Of a DNA stretch of 64,000 nucleotides, positions 43,367 through 52,411 are shown piece by piece. Below the pieces are notes generated by a model, which saw nothing but the letters and a program-made list of their open reading frames with translations, ran no database searches and had not been told where the DNA came from. The DNA is from Pseudopedobacter sp038243635 (GTDB lineage: Bacteria; Bacteroidota; Bacteroidia; Sphingobacteriales; Sphingobacteriaceae). Both the position numbers and the translations under genes were made by a program. Location: contig JBBSQW010000017.1 in the NCBI GenBank assembly GCA_038243635.1, positions 1-64,000 on the forward strand, in the 5' to 3' direction. The first letter of the stretch is position 1. Each line of letters begins with the position of its first letter.

Positions 43367-43531
43367 CAAATTTAGTTTTTGATGTTGATGAAAACTATAG
43401 TGTAAAAAATATTTATGCCAAAGATGATTCAGGGTATTTAATAGCTTAAGTTTTCAAATTTTAATTAAATTGCTGTTTTAAAGAGATTTAAAAATCAGTC
43501 TTGAAAAGAGGTCACAGAAATCGCTCTGGAA

Positions 43532-44580
43532 ATGGACAGATTAATGTTGGCAACGCGTACGGAATTTACCGATATTAACAAGGCCAATACGTTGATTGTC
43601 CCTATTGTTAACGATGATAAAAAATCGACAGTGGCGTTACTAGTTGTTTCATATAAGGGTAACTATTACCAGTATCATACCGTTTTGAAAGGTAGATATC
43701 CCAGAGGAAGAAATCTATTGTCAGCCCAGCAGTGGGACGGACTTTTTGCCGCACTAGATAAAGAACTTTTTGGTAAAGGCAAATCGAGGGGATTTGTTAA
43801 AGAGCGCCGGCGGACTAACTCAATGGAATATGGGGTGACTGGGTACTGGTGTTGGTATGGTTGTTCTGGCAACGGCGACGGTGGTTGTATTCCGGGTACG
43901 GAGGGAGACATTACTTGTGAGGCCGGGTACGGGTGGTACTGGAATGGTAGCAGTAGCAGTAGCGGAAGCGAGACAAGTGGCAGTTGGCCCGGAGGAGGCG
44001 GCGGAGAAAGTTGTTGGAGTGGAGGTGGGGGTTCTGGAGGCTCTGGGGTGGGAGTACCTACAACTTTACTTTTGATGCGACATTAGTCTTTAATTATGGG
44101 AATAAGCCATTGTCTGAATATGCCAATAAATGCGTTGGAATACAAAATATTTGGAATAGTTACACAAACAATGAAGTTTTTGGATATATTACCATGGATG
44201 ATAAATTGATAGTTACAAATGTTCTTCCATTTATAGGAGGATCGGCAAGTGGACTTTATTTATTTAATAACATCTACTATTATCCATATCCTGATTCTCA
44301 GGGTTCCCTAAATGAGACATACGCGGGTATAATACATTCTGCCGGCAATTACTTTATCCCTATTAAAGCAAGCTTGCATACACACACACCTTGCAGACTA
44401 GATGGAACCGATGGTGTGTCACACCCCGTCGGTGCTGATGATATTTCCACAGCCACTAGGTATCCGGGAATAAATCATTGGGTTGTAGGATGTAATGCAA
44501 TAGCTCAGTTTGATGCAAATGGAGTATTCTTCAATGTACAGTCCGGTTCTTTAGTTGTAAATTGTAATAAGGTCTACTAG
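43532..44580 (+). pseudogene. Polymorphic toxin-like gene 2 (JAB-like C-terminus), truncated and out of frame
   Basis: The 5' part repeats the leader module of toxin 1 from EFTDINK onward, through the Cys-rich region and Gly-rich linker, but lacks the first 70 residues and any signal peptide. At the linker a G run of four (44045-44048), where toxin 1 has five, throws the frame off to a TAG at 44084. Adding one G would continue as GGGSTYNFTFDATLVFN into a 175-residue domain ending at 44580. That domain contains ASLHTHTPCRLDG...GVSHPVGADD, which resembles the HxH...S...D pattern of JAB/MPN-type or DUF4329-like metalloproteases. Looks like a 5'-truncated donor cassette or a silent, slippage-controlled copy. 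Confidence 0.7.
43555..44055 (+). repeat. Direct repeat, copy B
   Basis: Partner of the repeat at 41090-41612, in the same orientation. Homology starts at ACGGAATTTACCGAT and ends in the Gly-rich linker. Confidence 0.85.
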
Positions 44581-44590
44581 AAGAAATTAT

Positions 44591-45157
44591 ATGTTAAAAA
44601 TGGTGTTAACACTCATCTCTACGTTATTTGTAATAGGTGTTTTTGGGCAAAATAATTTGAATAATGCAACCTCATCTTGTATTATTCATAAACAAAAAAA
44701 GACAAACATTGAGGAAATAAATTCAATAGATAAATTTTTGAGAAGTCAACTTACTTTATTCATAGATGAGGAATTAGTAAAGGATTCCGTATTTAAAACT
44801 AGAGGCTATGTAAACGTGTTTTTCACTTTAAAACCACTTAATAATGACACAACAACTGTTTTTATTATGAAACAGTTTTCAAACTTTGACGATATTGACA
44901 ACGACAAAAATTTTCCCTCGTTTTATATGTGGTTAAATAATAAGATGATTTTATTTTATGTCCGTCAGTTAGATAATATAGTCTGCAAGAAGTTGTCGTT
45001 GAGAAGCAAAAAGAAATTCGTTAGGAAAATAGAACCTTTTTTGGCGAAACAAAAAAGAGTTGGCAGATTTAAAAATTTCAGACCTGATGAAGTATTTCAG
45101 CTACATGGAGGAAAAACTATTTACTTAATTAACGATGAACATCTTATGCGTCATTGA
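44591..45157 (+). CDS. Secreted protein, candidate immunity protein 3
   Basis: A 188-residue protein with a signal peptide (MVLTLISTLFVIGVFGQ), starting 10 bases after the end of toxin-like gene 2. It has charged helices and mixed strands (GYVNVFFTLKPLNNDTTTVF, SLRSKKKFVRKIEPFL) and matches no family I know. Its position makes it the probable cognate immunity protein for the JAB-like domain. The last residues (LMRH) merge into sequence that in another frame encodes toxin tail 2. Confidence 0.5.
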   Translation: MLKMVLTLISTLFVIGVFGQNNLNNATSSCIIHKQKKTNIEEINSIDKFLRSQLTLFIDEELVKDSVFKTRGYVNVFFTLKPLNNDTTTVFIMKQFSNFDDIDNDKNFPSFYMWLNNKMILFYVRQLDNIVCKKLSLRSKKKFVRKIEPFLAKQKRVGRFKNFRPDEVFQLHGGKTIYLINDEHLMRH

Positions 45158-45321
45158 GCTATGCTTATTTCTACTACTCCGAAACAATTTTGGATTATGA
45201 TAATATGGCAGATAACTATTTGAATTGGTTTAAGACATCTTTAAAGAAAATTTACCCAAATATGTCCGATTCTGATACAGAAACTCTTGGATAGGGGGGT
45301 GGAAATGCCAAACTACATTGA
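45142..45321 (+). pseudogene. Orphan toxin C-terminal tail 2
   Basis: An open stretch without a start reads SYAYFYYSETILDYDNMADN, then NYLNWFKTSLKKIYPNMSDS and ETLG up to a TAG at 45292. If that TAG was TGG (Trp), it continues WGGGNAKLH to TGA at 45319. The WGG ending matches tail 1. It is the C-terminus of a toxin-like protein whose front is missing and it overlaps the end of immunity candidate 3. Confidence 0.5.
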
Positions 45322-45414
45322 TTAATAATGTTAAAAACAATATCTTAAATACTAATCAAAGATGCATAAATGGTCTACTCGGGTGTTGTTTTGAAATGTA
45401 TATAAATTTTGACT

Positions 45415-45879
45415 ATGAGATATTTACTTTTTTCAATCTTAATCACGCTTTTCACATTACACGTAAAAGCTCAAAACCTAACGATACCCATTGAGAAATA
45501 TATATCAAAACATTTCGTAGTTCCTGCTGAATTAGAAACGGATTGTAATTGGAATTATTTAGCTGTCCAATTAACTGTGAATTCACAAAATATAATTTAG
45601 TATAAAATGTTAAATCAGTTAAACCCTAACTTCACGAACTCTTTAAAATTCATTGGAAATTATCCCATTCAACCTAATCAAAGTAGCGATTTTCCCGCTT
45701 TAGTATTCATAACTGTTCAAAATGAAAGTGAGAACTGTGGAGACAAGCCGATAAAAACGCCTCTCGCGGGCTAGATAACTGCCGAAATTTTAAAAATTAT
45801 TAAGGATGAGATTTCAATTTATCCTAAAATAAAATTACTAAATCCCATTACATCAATAGTTGGAATAACTCACCATTAG
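45415..45879 (+). pseudogene. Broken immunity-like paralogue with two TAG codons
   Basis: It starts with a good signal peptide at the ATG at 45415 (YLLFSILITLFTLHVKAQ), and the first 60 residues resemble candidate immunity protein 2. The frame is open from 45415 to 45879 except for TAG at 45598 and TAG at 45772, both explainable as CAG to TAG changes. The segments between (LNQLNPNFTNSLKFIGNYPI, ALVFITVQNESENCGDKPIK) keep protein-like sequence. Full length would be about 154 residues. Confidence 0.6.
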
Positions 45880-45912
45880 TGTGATCATATTAATTTTAAG
45901 AATGATACTAAA

Positions 45913-46328
45913 ATGAAAATAGTTTTTTGATATCTTTATTAACTTTTTTGGGGATAACTTCATACGCCCAATTAAAAGATGAGAATTTCTTGATGGTTGA
46001 AAATTGTCCTAATATTAGAATTTTTAACTCTGATAAGGCCCATAACACTTTTATATCTGTAGATGATACAGGGTTCAAATATGAATCTAATCTTAGTTTC
46101 ATGCATCTTAATATAAGTGCAGATTATTGTTGTAATTATTATGAGGTAAAGCAAATCCCAAAAAAATGGAATATAATTACTGTAAAAGATATTGTAACCC
46201 ACATGGAGGATAAAAGAAACGGGTTTCGGTTCAATACTAAAAAGCTGTTCTTTGTAGAGTATGATAAGGAACGAAGGATTTACAAAGCCCATCAGGCAGA
46301 TGTTGTCGGTTGGCCTAGACCTGATTGA
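45913..46328 (+). pseudogene. Tandem immunity-like paralogue A, signal peptide frameshifted
   Basis: The body (from about 45927) encodes LISLLTFLGITSYAQLKDEN, a signal-peptide core, followed by a 115-residue domain ending WNIITVKDIVTHMEDKRN, LFFVEYDKERR and VGWPRPD. The natural ATG at 45913 (MKIVF) is one base out of frame: a run of six T (45923-45928) where seven would restore it. Tandem with a paralogue that shares the C-terminal half. Predicted secreted, function unknown, probably orphan immunity. Confidence 0.55.
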
Positions 46329-46371
46329 GCTTCAAGGGCAAGTATCTTCTTTAACCTTAAACTGCCAGTTG

Positions 46372-46793
46372 ATGAAAAATTTCATAGTAAATAGTGTACT
46401 AATTTTAATTTTTACTCAAAGCTTTGCCCAACTCAAGGCTGAGAGTTTTTTGTGCCTTGATTCCACCAACTATAAAATCATAGCTAATAACGGCAGTAAT
46501 GGATTAAAGGGGGTTACAATTTTAGACAGTAAATTTAAATATGAAAAAAGTCTGAATTTTATCTCTCTTAGAAAAGTTATGGTCCAGATTATTGCTGTAA
46601 CTATTATGAGGTGAAGCAAATCCCTAAAGGATGGAACATCATTACTATAGAGGATATTGTCGCGCACATGGAGGATAAAAGAAACGAGTTTCGGTTCAAT
46701 ACGAAAAAGCTGTTCTTTGTAGAGTATGATAAAACGAGATGGGTTTACAGAGCCTACCAGGCAAATATCATAGGTTGGCCTAGAACGGCCTGA
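46372..46793 (+). pseudogene. Tandem immunity-like paralogue B, frameshifted
   Basis: Starts at the ATG at 46372 with a signal peptide (FIVNSVLILIFTQSFAQ), then LKAESFLCLDSTNYK as in paralogue A. At the A run 46572-46575 one base is missing: the expected SYGPDYCCNYYEVKQIPKGW continues in the next frame, and the rest (WNIITIEDIVAHMEDKRNEF, LFFVEYDKTRW, IGWPRTA) matches paralogue A closely. One added A restores a protein of about 140 residues. Confidence 0.6.
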
Positions 46794-46918
46794 TATTTAA
46801 GATAAAAGACAAATCTGCCAAACGATGCGTACATAGGTTTAATGCTTCAAGGTTTGCAGAAATGTATTATCTCGGTGATTACCTTTTAAATTTTAAAAAT
46901 TAAGTCTGGTAGAGCCAC

Positions 46919-48764
46919 TCAGTAACTATGGCTTTTCGTATTAATCAATGACCTTATTTCTTCTTTCATAAAAAACGTCTCATAGGTCTCTATTTTAAGT
47001 GGAGTGCTAAGAATTTTATGCGCTGTCTCTAAAAATTTTTGGTGCTGATTACTGTTGTAATACATTTTTGCTAATAAATATTTGGGCTTTAACAACGAAG
47101 GGATTGCAATCGAAACAAACATATATTCCTTTTCAGCATCATCATATTGTTTCAATGAACTATAAATGTCGCCTAATGCGAAATAAATTTCCTTCTCGGG
47201 CGATATCTGCTTTGCATTCTGTAAAATATTTATGGCATCTATGTATGTTTTTTCATCTTTTAGTTTTTTGGCCAATGCACTTAGATAGGAAGGGTGGTCT
47301 GCTAATATCGGATATAAACTCCATAATTTGTCGGAACCCGTCACAGCATTACTTCTATTTTCAATTTCTGATAATTTAAGAAAACCCCGCCATCTCCTTA
47401 CAGCGTAGAAGATAAAAAAAGAAGCCAAAAATACTAACGCAACACATACAAACTTTACCGATGAACTTGGTACTAAGAGCGTATAACAACGTCTCTTTTT
47501 GAGTGAACTTAAACAAGCAATTGAAATCCAAAAAACTACTTGTAATGACAAAAGACTCAACGGATACGAAGACATTCCACTAATTAACAATACGATTACT
47601 GAACTCAATAGCGATAAATCGATAATATTGCTTAAGTTGAATTCATCCTCTGATAAATTTGATTTTTTATAAAAAGTAAAAACAACGACACTGCAAAACA
47701 AAAGCAGTCCGATAATCCCGTTTTCGCATAAAATTTGCAAAAAATCATTGAAAGCAAAGCGTACATCTCCTGCAAGGCCTTTATATAAACTTAAAACAGC
47801 TGAATTTTGGAAAAGGTTATACTGAAAATTAACATAATTTGCCCCAAAAGCTCCAGCACCTATTCCTGAAATTGGATTTTCTTGAAAAATAGTAAAACTT
47901 ACTTTCCATATCAAAAGCCGCCCCAAGGCGGAGTTCTCTTTTATAGAGTATAACCAAAATGCTATTGAAAAACTCAAAGTAAGTAACGTTGATATCCATA
48001 CAACTTTATACTTAAGATATTTCCATAAGTTAAATAACCTACTACCTAAAAGATAAGCAACAATAAAGAGTAAACTAAAGAAAAGACCAATCCATGCTGA
48101 CCTAGAGTAACAGATAGCTATCAATAATATACAGGAAAGTAATAGTATTAAAGTTAGAACACTTAAAAGTTTTTCTTGTTTTTTTATAAAATACAGAAGT
48201 ATTGGAACTAAAAAAGCAACAAGTGACGATAGGTATATAGCATAAGGAGCAGGATTAAAAAAGCCTCCGGTTACTAAAAATGCGTTGTGATTTGACGGAA
48301 CGTAGTGGTATAACTGTAAAATGCCAAATGTTACTTGTATAAATGTATTAATATAAAACACAGATAAAATTCCATGTTTTGTTAATATCTACCACTTTTT
48401 TTACGGTAAAGTAAGTCAGCATTAACCCTATCAACAAAACATTTGTATGAAAGGTGAGCGGTCTAGACTCTATTTTCACGATTGAATTTATTAGAGAATA
48501 ACCAAAATAGATGAAAACAAAAATATCAACTCGATCAACTTTAAGTATTAAGTTTGTTCTGCGAATACCGGAAAATATTAAAAAAACTAGGGCAAGACCA
48601 CTAACCATAAGAAACCAAATTTCTTTAAAAACAATTAACCCGTCGTTTATTTGAGTGCTAAAAACGAAGTTGGTAAGTAATAAACAAAGCAATAACCCAG
48701 AATATATCCAGGCTTTAGTGGACGGAAAACAATTACATCTCAAGATTTTAAATATCCTTATCAT
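46919..48764 (-). pseudogene. O-antigen ligase-like membrane protein with TPR tail, split by a frameshift
   Basis: Two minus-strand frames overlap by 14 bases at 48348-48361: a 138-residue N-terminal part with four membrane helices, and a 480-residue part with eight more helices, the Wzy_C/O-antigen ligase motif GRLLIWKVSFTIFQENPISG, and C-terminal tetratricopeptide-like repeats (DAINILQNAKQISPEKEIYF). One missing T near 48355 (GTGTTTTATATT) explains the split. Intact homologues are single proteins that ligate or polymerise surface glycans. No other glycan genes are adjacent. It may be dead, or one gene with a sequencing error. Confidence 0.75.
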
Positions 48765-49111
48765 AAAAAAATCACTACTAATCAGCTAATTATTCTCAAA
48801 GTAACGTTCCTTTCATCAGAACGCTCTTTTTTAATGTTCTATGGTTCTTAAATCAGAGAAATGAATTCTAAAGATATTGAAAAAAAGCTCGTCGGTCAGC
48901 CTCTTGTCAACTGATAAGAAAAATCCGTTGTCAAGAGCTTATAGAACGGATTAAGCCTATTAAATGTAAATGATAAGTTATTCTGTTCTTAATCATTCGC
49001 CAATCAATTATTTGTCAATCAGATATCCAATTCTAGACATATTAAAAAACTTTTTTCGAAGTCTATAATATGCAATTATCCAAATTCCCCTCAAATTTCA
49101 TATTTTGCGCC
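48765..49111. other. Intergenic region before cysS
   Basis: No gene seen. A hairpin of AATCCGTT and AACGGATT lies near 48924-48956. The cysS promoter should lie in the last 80 bases, but no clean TAnnTTTG was found. Confidence 0.4.
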
Positions 49112-50572
49112 ATGTCTCAATCATTAACTATATATAATACGCTTAGCCGAAAAAAAGAAGAGTTTAAAGCTTTAAACGCACCCTTTGTTGGCATGTATGT
49201 TTGTGGTCCAACGGTTTACAGCGATGTGCATTTAGGCAATTGCCGTACGTTTATTTCTTTTGATATTATTTACCGTTACCTTACTTATTTAGGTTATAAA
49301 GTTCGTTATGTGCGCAACATTACAGATGCAGGTCATTTAGAAAGCGATGGCGATGTTGGGGAGGATAAAATTTCTAAAAAAGCGAAATTGGCGGCAGTTG
49401 AGCCAATGGAGATTGTACAGAAATATAGTGTAGATTTTCATCAAGTCATGCAAACGTTTAACGTTTTGCCCCCGAGTATCGAGCCTACCGCAACCGGACA
49501 TATTATTGAACAAATTGAGATGGTGAAAACCATTTTGGCAACTGGTTTAGCTTACGAGGTTAACGGAACCATTTATTTTGATGTAGAAAAGTACAATCAA
49601 AAAGAAAACTATGGCGCATTAAGCAACCGTAAGCTAGAAGATTTGTTGAATAATACTCGCGATTTAGGCGGACAAAATGAAAAACACGGGCCGTTAGATT
49701 TTGCACTTTGGATTAAAGCAAAGCCAGAACATTTAATGCAGTGGCCTTCTCCTTGGGGGAACGGTTTTCCGGGTTGGCACTTAGAATGTTCTGCCATGAG
49801 CAATAAATATTTAGGTAGCCAATTTGATATTCACGGTGGCGGAATGGATTTAGCACCAACGCACCACACCAACGAAATTGCACAAAACGTCGCTGCTTGT
49901 GGCCAACAGCCGGCAAATTATTGGATACACACCAATATGCTTACGGTTAATGGGCAAAAAATGTCTAAGTCTCTAGGCAATAGTTTTTTACCACGTGAAC
50001 TTTTCTCTGGCGAACACCCTTTGCTAAACAAAGGCTACAGTCCAATGGTGGTAAAGTTTTTTATGCTACAGGCGCATTATCGCAGCACCTTAGATTTTTC
50101 TAACGAAGCTTTAGATGCTAGCGAAAAAGGTTTTAAGCGCTTAATGTATGCCATTTCGTTACTGGACAAACTAAAGACCAGCTCCACTTCAGAAGTTGAT
50201 GTAAAAGCCATTGAAGCGAAGTTTAGGGCAGCAATGGACGACGATTTTAACTCACCAGTTTTAATAGCAGAACTTTTTGATGTTGCCAGAATCATAAATT
50301 CCATCCACGATGGAAAGATGCAGATTAGCCAAGAACATTTGTCCGCATTAAAACCGTTGCTTCAAGCATTTATGGAGGATGTTTTGGGTTTAAAAAACGA
50401 CATTCAAGCTACTAATGATTTAGAGCCCGTGATGGATTTTATCTTGAACATCCGCACCGACGCAAAAGCCAATAGAGATTACGCTACTTCAGATAAAATA
50501 CGCATCGGCTTAAACGAAATAGGTTTTAATGTTAAAGACGGTAAAGAAGGCAGTACTTGGTCAAAAAAGTAA
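49112..50572 (+). CDS. cysS: Cysteinyl-tRNA synthetase
   Basis: A 486-residue class I synthetase from the ATG at 49112 (MSQSLTIYNTLSRKKEEF); an upstream start at 49070 adds 14 unsupported residues. The HIGH-type motif is PTVYSDVHLGNCRTF, and KMSKSLGNSF holds the KMSKS loop. The Zn-binding Cys/His residues (MYVCGPTVYS, WHLECSAMS) and GGGMDLAPTHHTNEIA are present. Core translation enzyme; single gene here. Confidence 0.97.
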   Translation: MSQSLTIYNTLSRKKEEFKALNAPFVGMYVCGPTVYSDVHLGNCRTFISFDIIYRYLTYLGYKVRYVRNITDAGHLESDGDVGEDKISKKAKLAAVEPMEIVQKYSVDFHQVMQTFNVLPPSIEPTATGHIIEQIEMVKTILATGLAYEVNGTIYFDVEKYNQKENYGALSNRKLEDLLNNTRDLGGQNEKHGPLDFALWIKAKPEHLMQWPSPWGNGFPGWHLECSAMSNKYLGSQFDIHGGGMDLAPTHHTNEIAQNVAACGQQPANYWIHTNMLTVNGQKMSKSLGNSFLPRELFSGEHPLLNKGYSPMVVKFFMLQAHYRSTLDFSNEALDASEKGFKRLMYAISLLDKLKTSSTSEVDVKAIEAKFRAAMDDDFNSPVLIAELFDVARIINSIHDGKMQISQEHLSALKPLLQAFMEDVLGLKNDIQATNDLEPVMDFILNIRTDAKANRDYATSDKIRIGLNEIGFNVKDGKEGSTWSKK

Positions 50573-50670
50573 TTTGCAAATTCTTCAGGTTCCTTAGGTT
50601 TTAAGTACAAGAAAATTGGGGTAACGTGTAGCGCATTCGGACGAACTAAAACGGCAATGATGCAAATAGA

Positions 50671-51234
50671 ATGGAAGAAATAAAAAGATGCCATTGGTGC
50701 AGAAACGACGAGTTATACACCAAATACCATGATGAAGAATGGGGAAAAGAAGTTCATGATGACAAAATATTCTTCGAGTTCTTGGTTCTAGAATCTGCTC
50801 AAGCGGGCTTAAGTTGGATTACCATTTTGCGCAAACGAGAAAATTATCGCAGGCTTTTTGCCGATTTTGACGTGGAGAAAGTGTCGAATTTTACGCCAGA
50901 GTACATGGAGAACATCTTAAAAGATGCGGGCATCGTCAGAAATCGCTTAAAAGTAGTTTCGGCAGTAAATAATGCGAAGCTGTTTTTAAAAGTTCAGCAA
51001 GAATTTGGTTCCTTTAATGCTTACTTGTATTCTTTTATGCCCAGTGGAACAGCTATCAAAAACCACATTATCAATAGTAAAGACGCCCCAGTTACCACAA
51101 TAATATCTGATACAATTGCTAAAGACATGAAAAAACGCGGCTTTAAGTTTTTCGGTTCCACCATCTGTTATGCGTTTATGCAAGCAACGGGGATGGTAAA
51201 CGACCATGCTACAGATTGTAGTTTTAGCAATTAG
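50671..51234 (+). CDS. tag: DNA-3-methyladenine glycosylase I
   Basis: A 187-residue Tag protein that removes 3-methyladenine from DNA. The N-terminal RCHWCRNDELYTKYHDEEWG holds the Cys of the zinc snap and the base-binding Trp/Glu region. LSWITILRKRENYRRLF is the helix-hairpin region, and FKFFGSTICYAFMQATGMV with the following VNDH supplies the remaining zinc ligands. Length normal. Follows cysS with a 98-bp gap on the same strand. Confidence 0.96.
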   Translation: MEEIKRCHWCRNDELYTKYHDEEWGKEVHDDKIFFEFLVLESAQAGLSWITILRKRENYRRLFADFDVEKVSNFTPEYMENILKDAGIVRNRLKVVSAVNNAKLFLKVQQEFGSFNAYLYSFMPSGTAIKNHIINSKDAPVTTIISDTIAKDMKKRGFKFFGSTICYAFMQATGMVNDHATDCSFSN

Positions 51235-51280
51235 GCTTCGCTCGTTTAAGTTTCAGGGAACTGATGCCAGCGTTTTTATA

Positions 51281-51288
51281 TAAATTTG
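51281..51288 (+). promoter_or_regulatory. -7 box for the glycosyltransferase gene
   Basis: TAAATTTG matches TAnnTTTG, 24 bases before the start codon at 51313. Confidence 0.45.
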
Positions 51289-51312
51289 TCGCTTTGTATT
51301 ATTTGCCTATCC

Positions 51313-52305
51313 ATGAAAATATTATATGCCATACAGGGCACCGGAAACGGACATATTAGCCGAGCAAGAGAAATTGTGCCCCTGCTGCAAAAGCATGGAG
51401 AGCTAGATTTACTGATCAGTGGTTCACAGGCTGATGTTTCTTTAACAGAATTTGTGAAGTATAACTTCCATGGTTTTAGCTATGTTTTTGGAAAAAACGG
51501 TGGCATAGATTATTGGAAGACTGTTAAGGAAATGAATCTAAAACAGTTTTTGAAAGACATGCAGTCTGTGCCGTTTAGAGATTATGATTTAATTATTAAT
51601 GATTTTGAACCCATTACAGCTTGGGCCTGCAAAATAAAGAAAATTGAAAGTGTTGCTTTAAGTCATCAAGCTTCTTTTTTATCGCCATTAACGCCGCGTT
51701 CGGCAAAAAGGGAGAAATATGCTGAACTTATTTTGAAATATTATGCACCAACTACACATCAGGTTGGTTTCCATTTTAAAAGCTACGATAATTTTATCCA
51801 TACGCCAGTTATCCGCAAGCAAATTAGAGACTTAAATCCTCAAAATCATGGGTATTATACGGTTTATTTGCCAGCGGTTGATGATAAAGTAATTGTGAAA
51901 TACCTGCACCAGTTACCAGATGTTAAATGGCAGGTTTTTAGCAAACATCAGCAAACACCCTATCAATACAAAAATGTGAAAGTTCAACAAATCAATAACG
52001 AGGCTTTCAATAAAAGTTTAGAAAACTGCGCAGGATTATTCACCGGAGGCGGCTTTGAAGGCCCTGCAGAAGCACTTTATCTCGGCAAAAAAGTGGTAAT
52101 GATGCCGATGAAAGATCAGTTTGAACAAACCTGCAATGCTGCTGCTGCTGAACAAATGGGTTTGCCAATTATCAAAAAAATTGATCAAAACTTAATGAGT
52201 GCGTTGCGCAAGTGGGTGGACGATACGGAAAAAGTTCAGATCAACTTTCCGGATGAAACCGAGAAGATTGTAACTGATTTGGTGAGTAAATTTGCAAGAA
52301 AGTAA
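51313..52305 (+). CDS. GT-B-fold glycosyltransferase (MJ1255-like)
   Basis: A 330-residue protein from the ATG at 51313 (MKILYAIQGTGNGHISRA), the start of UDP-glycosyltransferase-like proteins of the MJ1255/Glyco_trans_1_3 group. The TGNGHISRARE loop and the late GLFTGGGFEGPAEALYLGK motif fit nucleotide-sugar binding. MPMKDQFEQTCNAAAAEQMG is the conserved acceptor-loop region. Sugar and acceptor unknown. An upstream start at 51286 adds residues without family support and follows the -7 box too closely. Confidence 0.88.
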   Translation: MKILYAIQGTGNGHISRAREIVPLLQKHGELDLLISGSQADVSLTEFVKYNFHGFSYVFGKNGGIDYWKTVKEMNLKQFLKDMQSVPFRDYDLIINDFEPITAWACKIKKIESVALSHQASFLSPLTPRSAKREKYAELILKYYAPTTHQVGFHFKSYDNFIHTPVIRKQIRDLNPQNHGYYTVYLPAVDDKVIVKYLHQLPDVKWQVFSKHQQTPYQYKNVKVQQINNEAFNKSLENCAGLFTGGGFEGPAEALYLGKKVVMMPMKDQFEQTCNAAAAEQMGLPIIKKIDQNLMSALRKWVDDTEKVQINFPDETEKIVTDLVSKFARK

Positions 52306-52411
52306 AATCTGGGGAAAGCAAAAATAATTACAAATGATACGCATGGAAATTTTATCAAATCCTTTATACCTCAACCAATATGCTTATTATTGCCCGTCGG
52401 TAAAATAACGC

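Noticed and set aside
46801..46905. Short frame ending NASRFAEMYYLGDYLLNFKN
   Set aside because: No start codon, no recognised family and only about 30 codons; may be a gene scar but cannot be supported.
49993..50005. CACGTG-containing sequence as a third parS site
   Set aside because: Only the core CCACGTGAAC matches; the flanks differ and it lies mid-gene in cysS.
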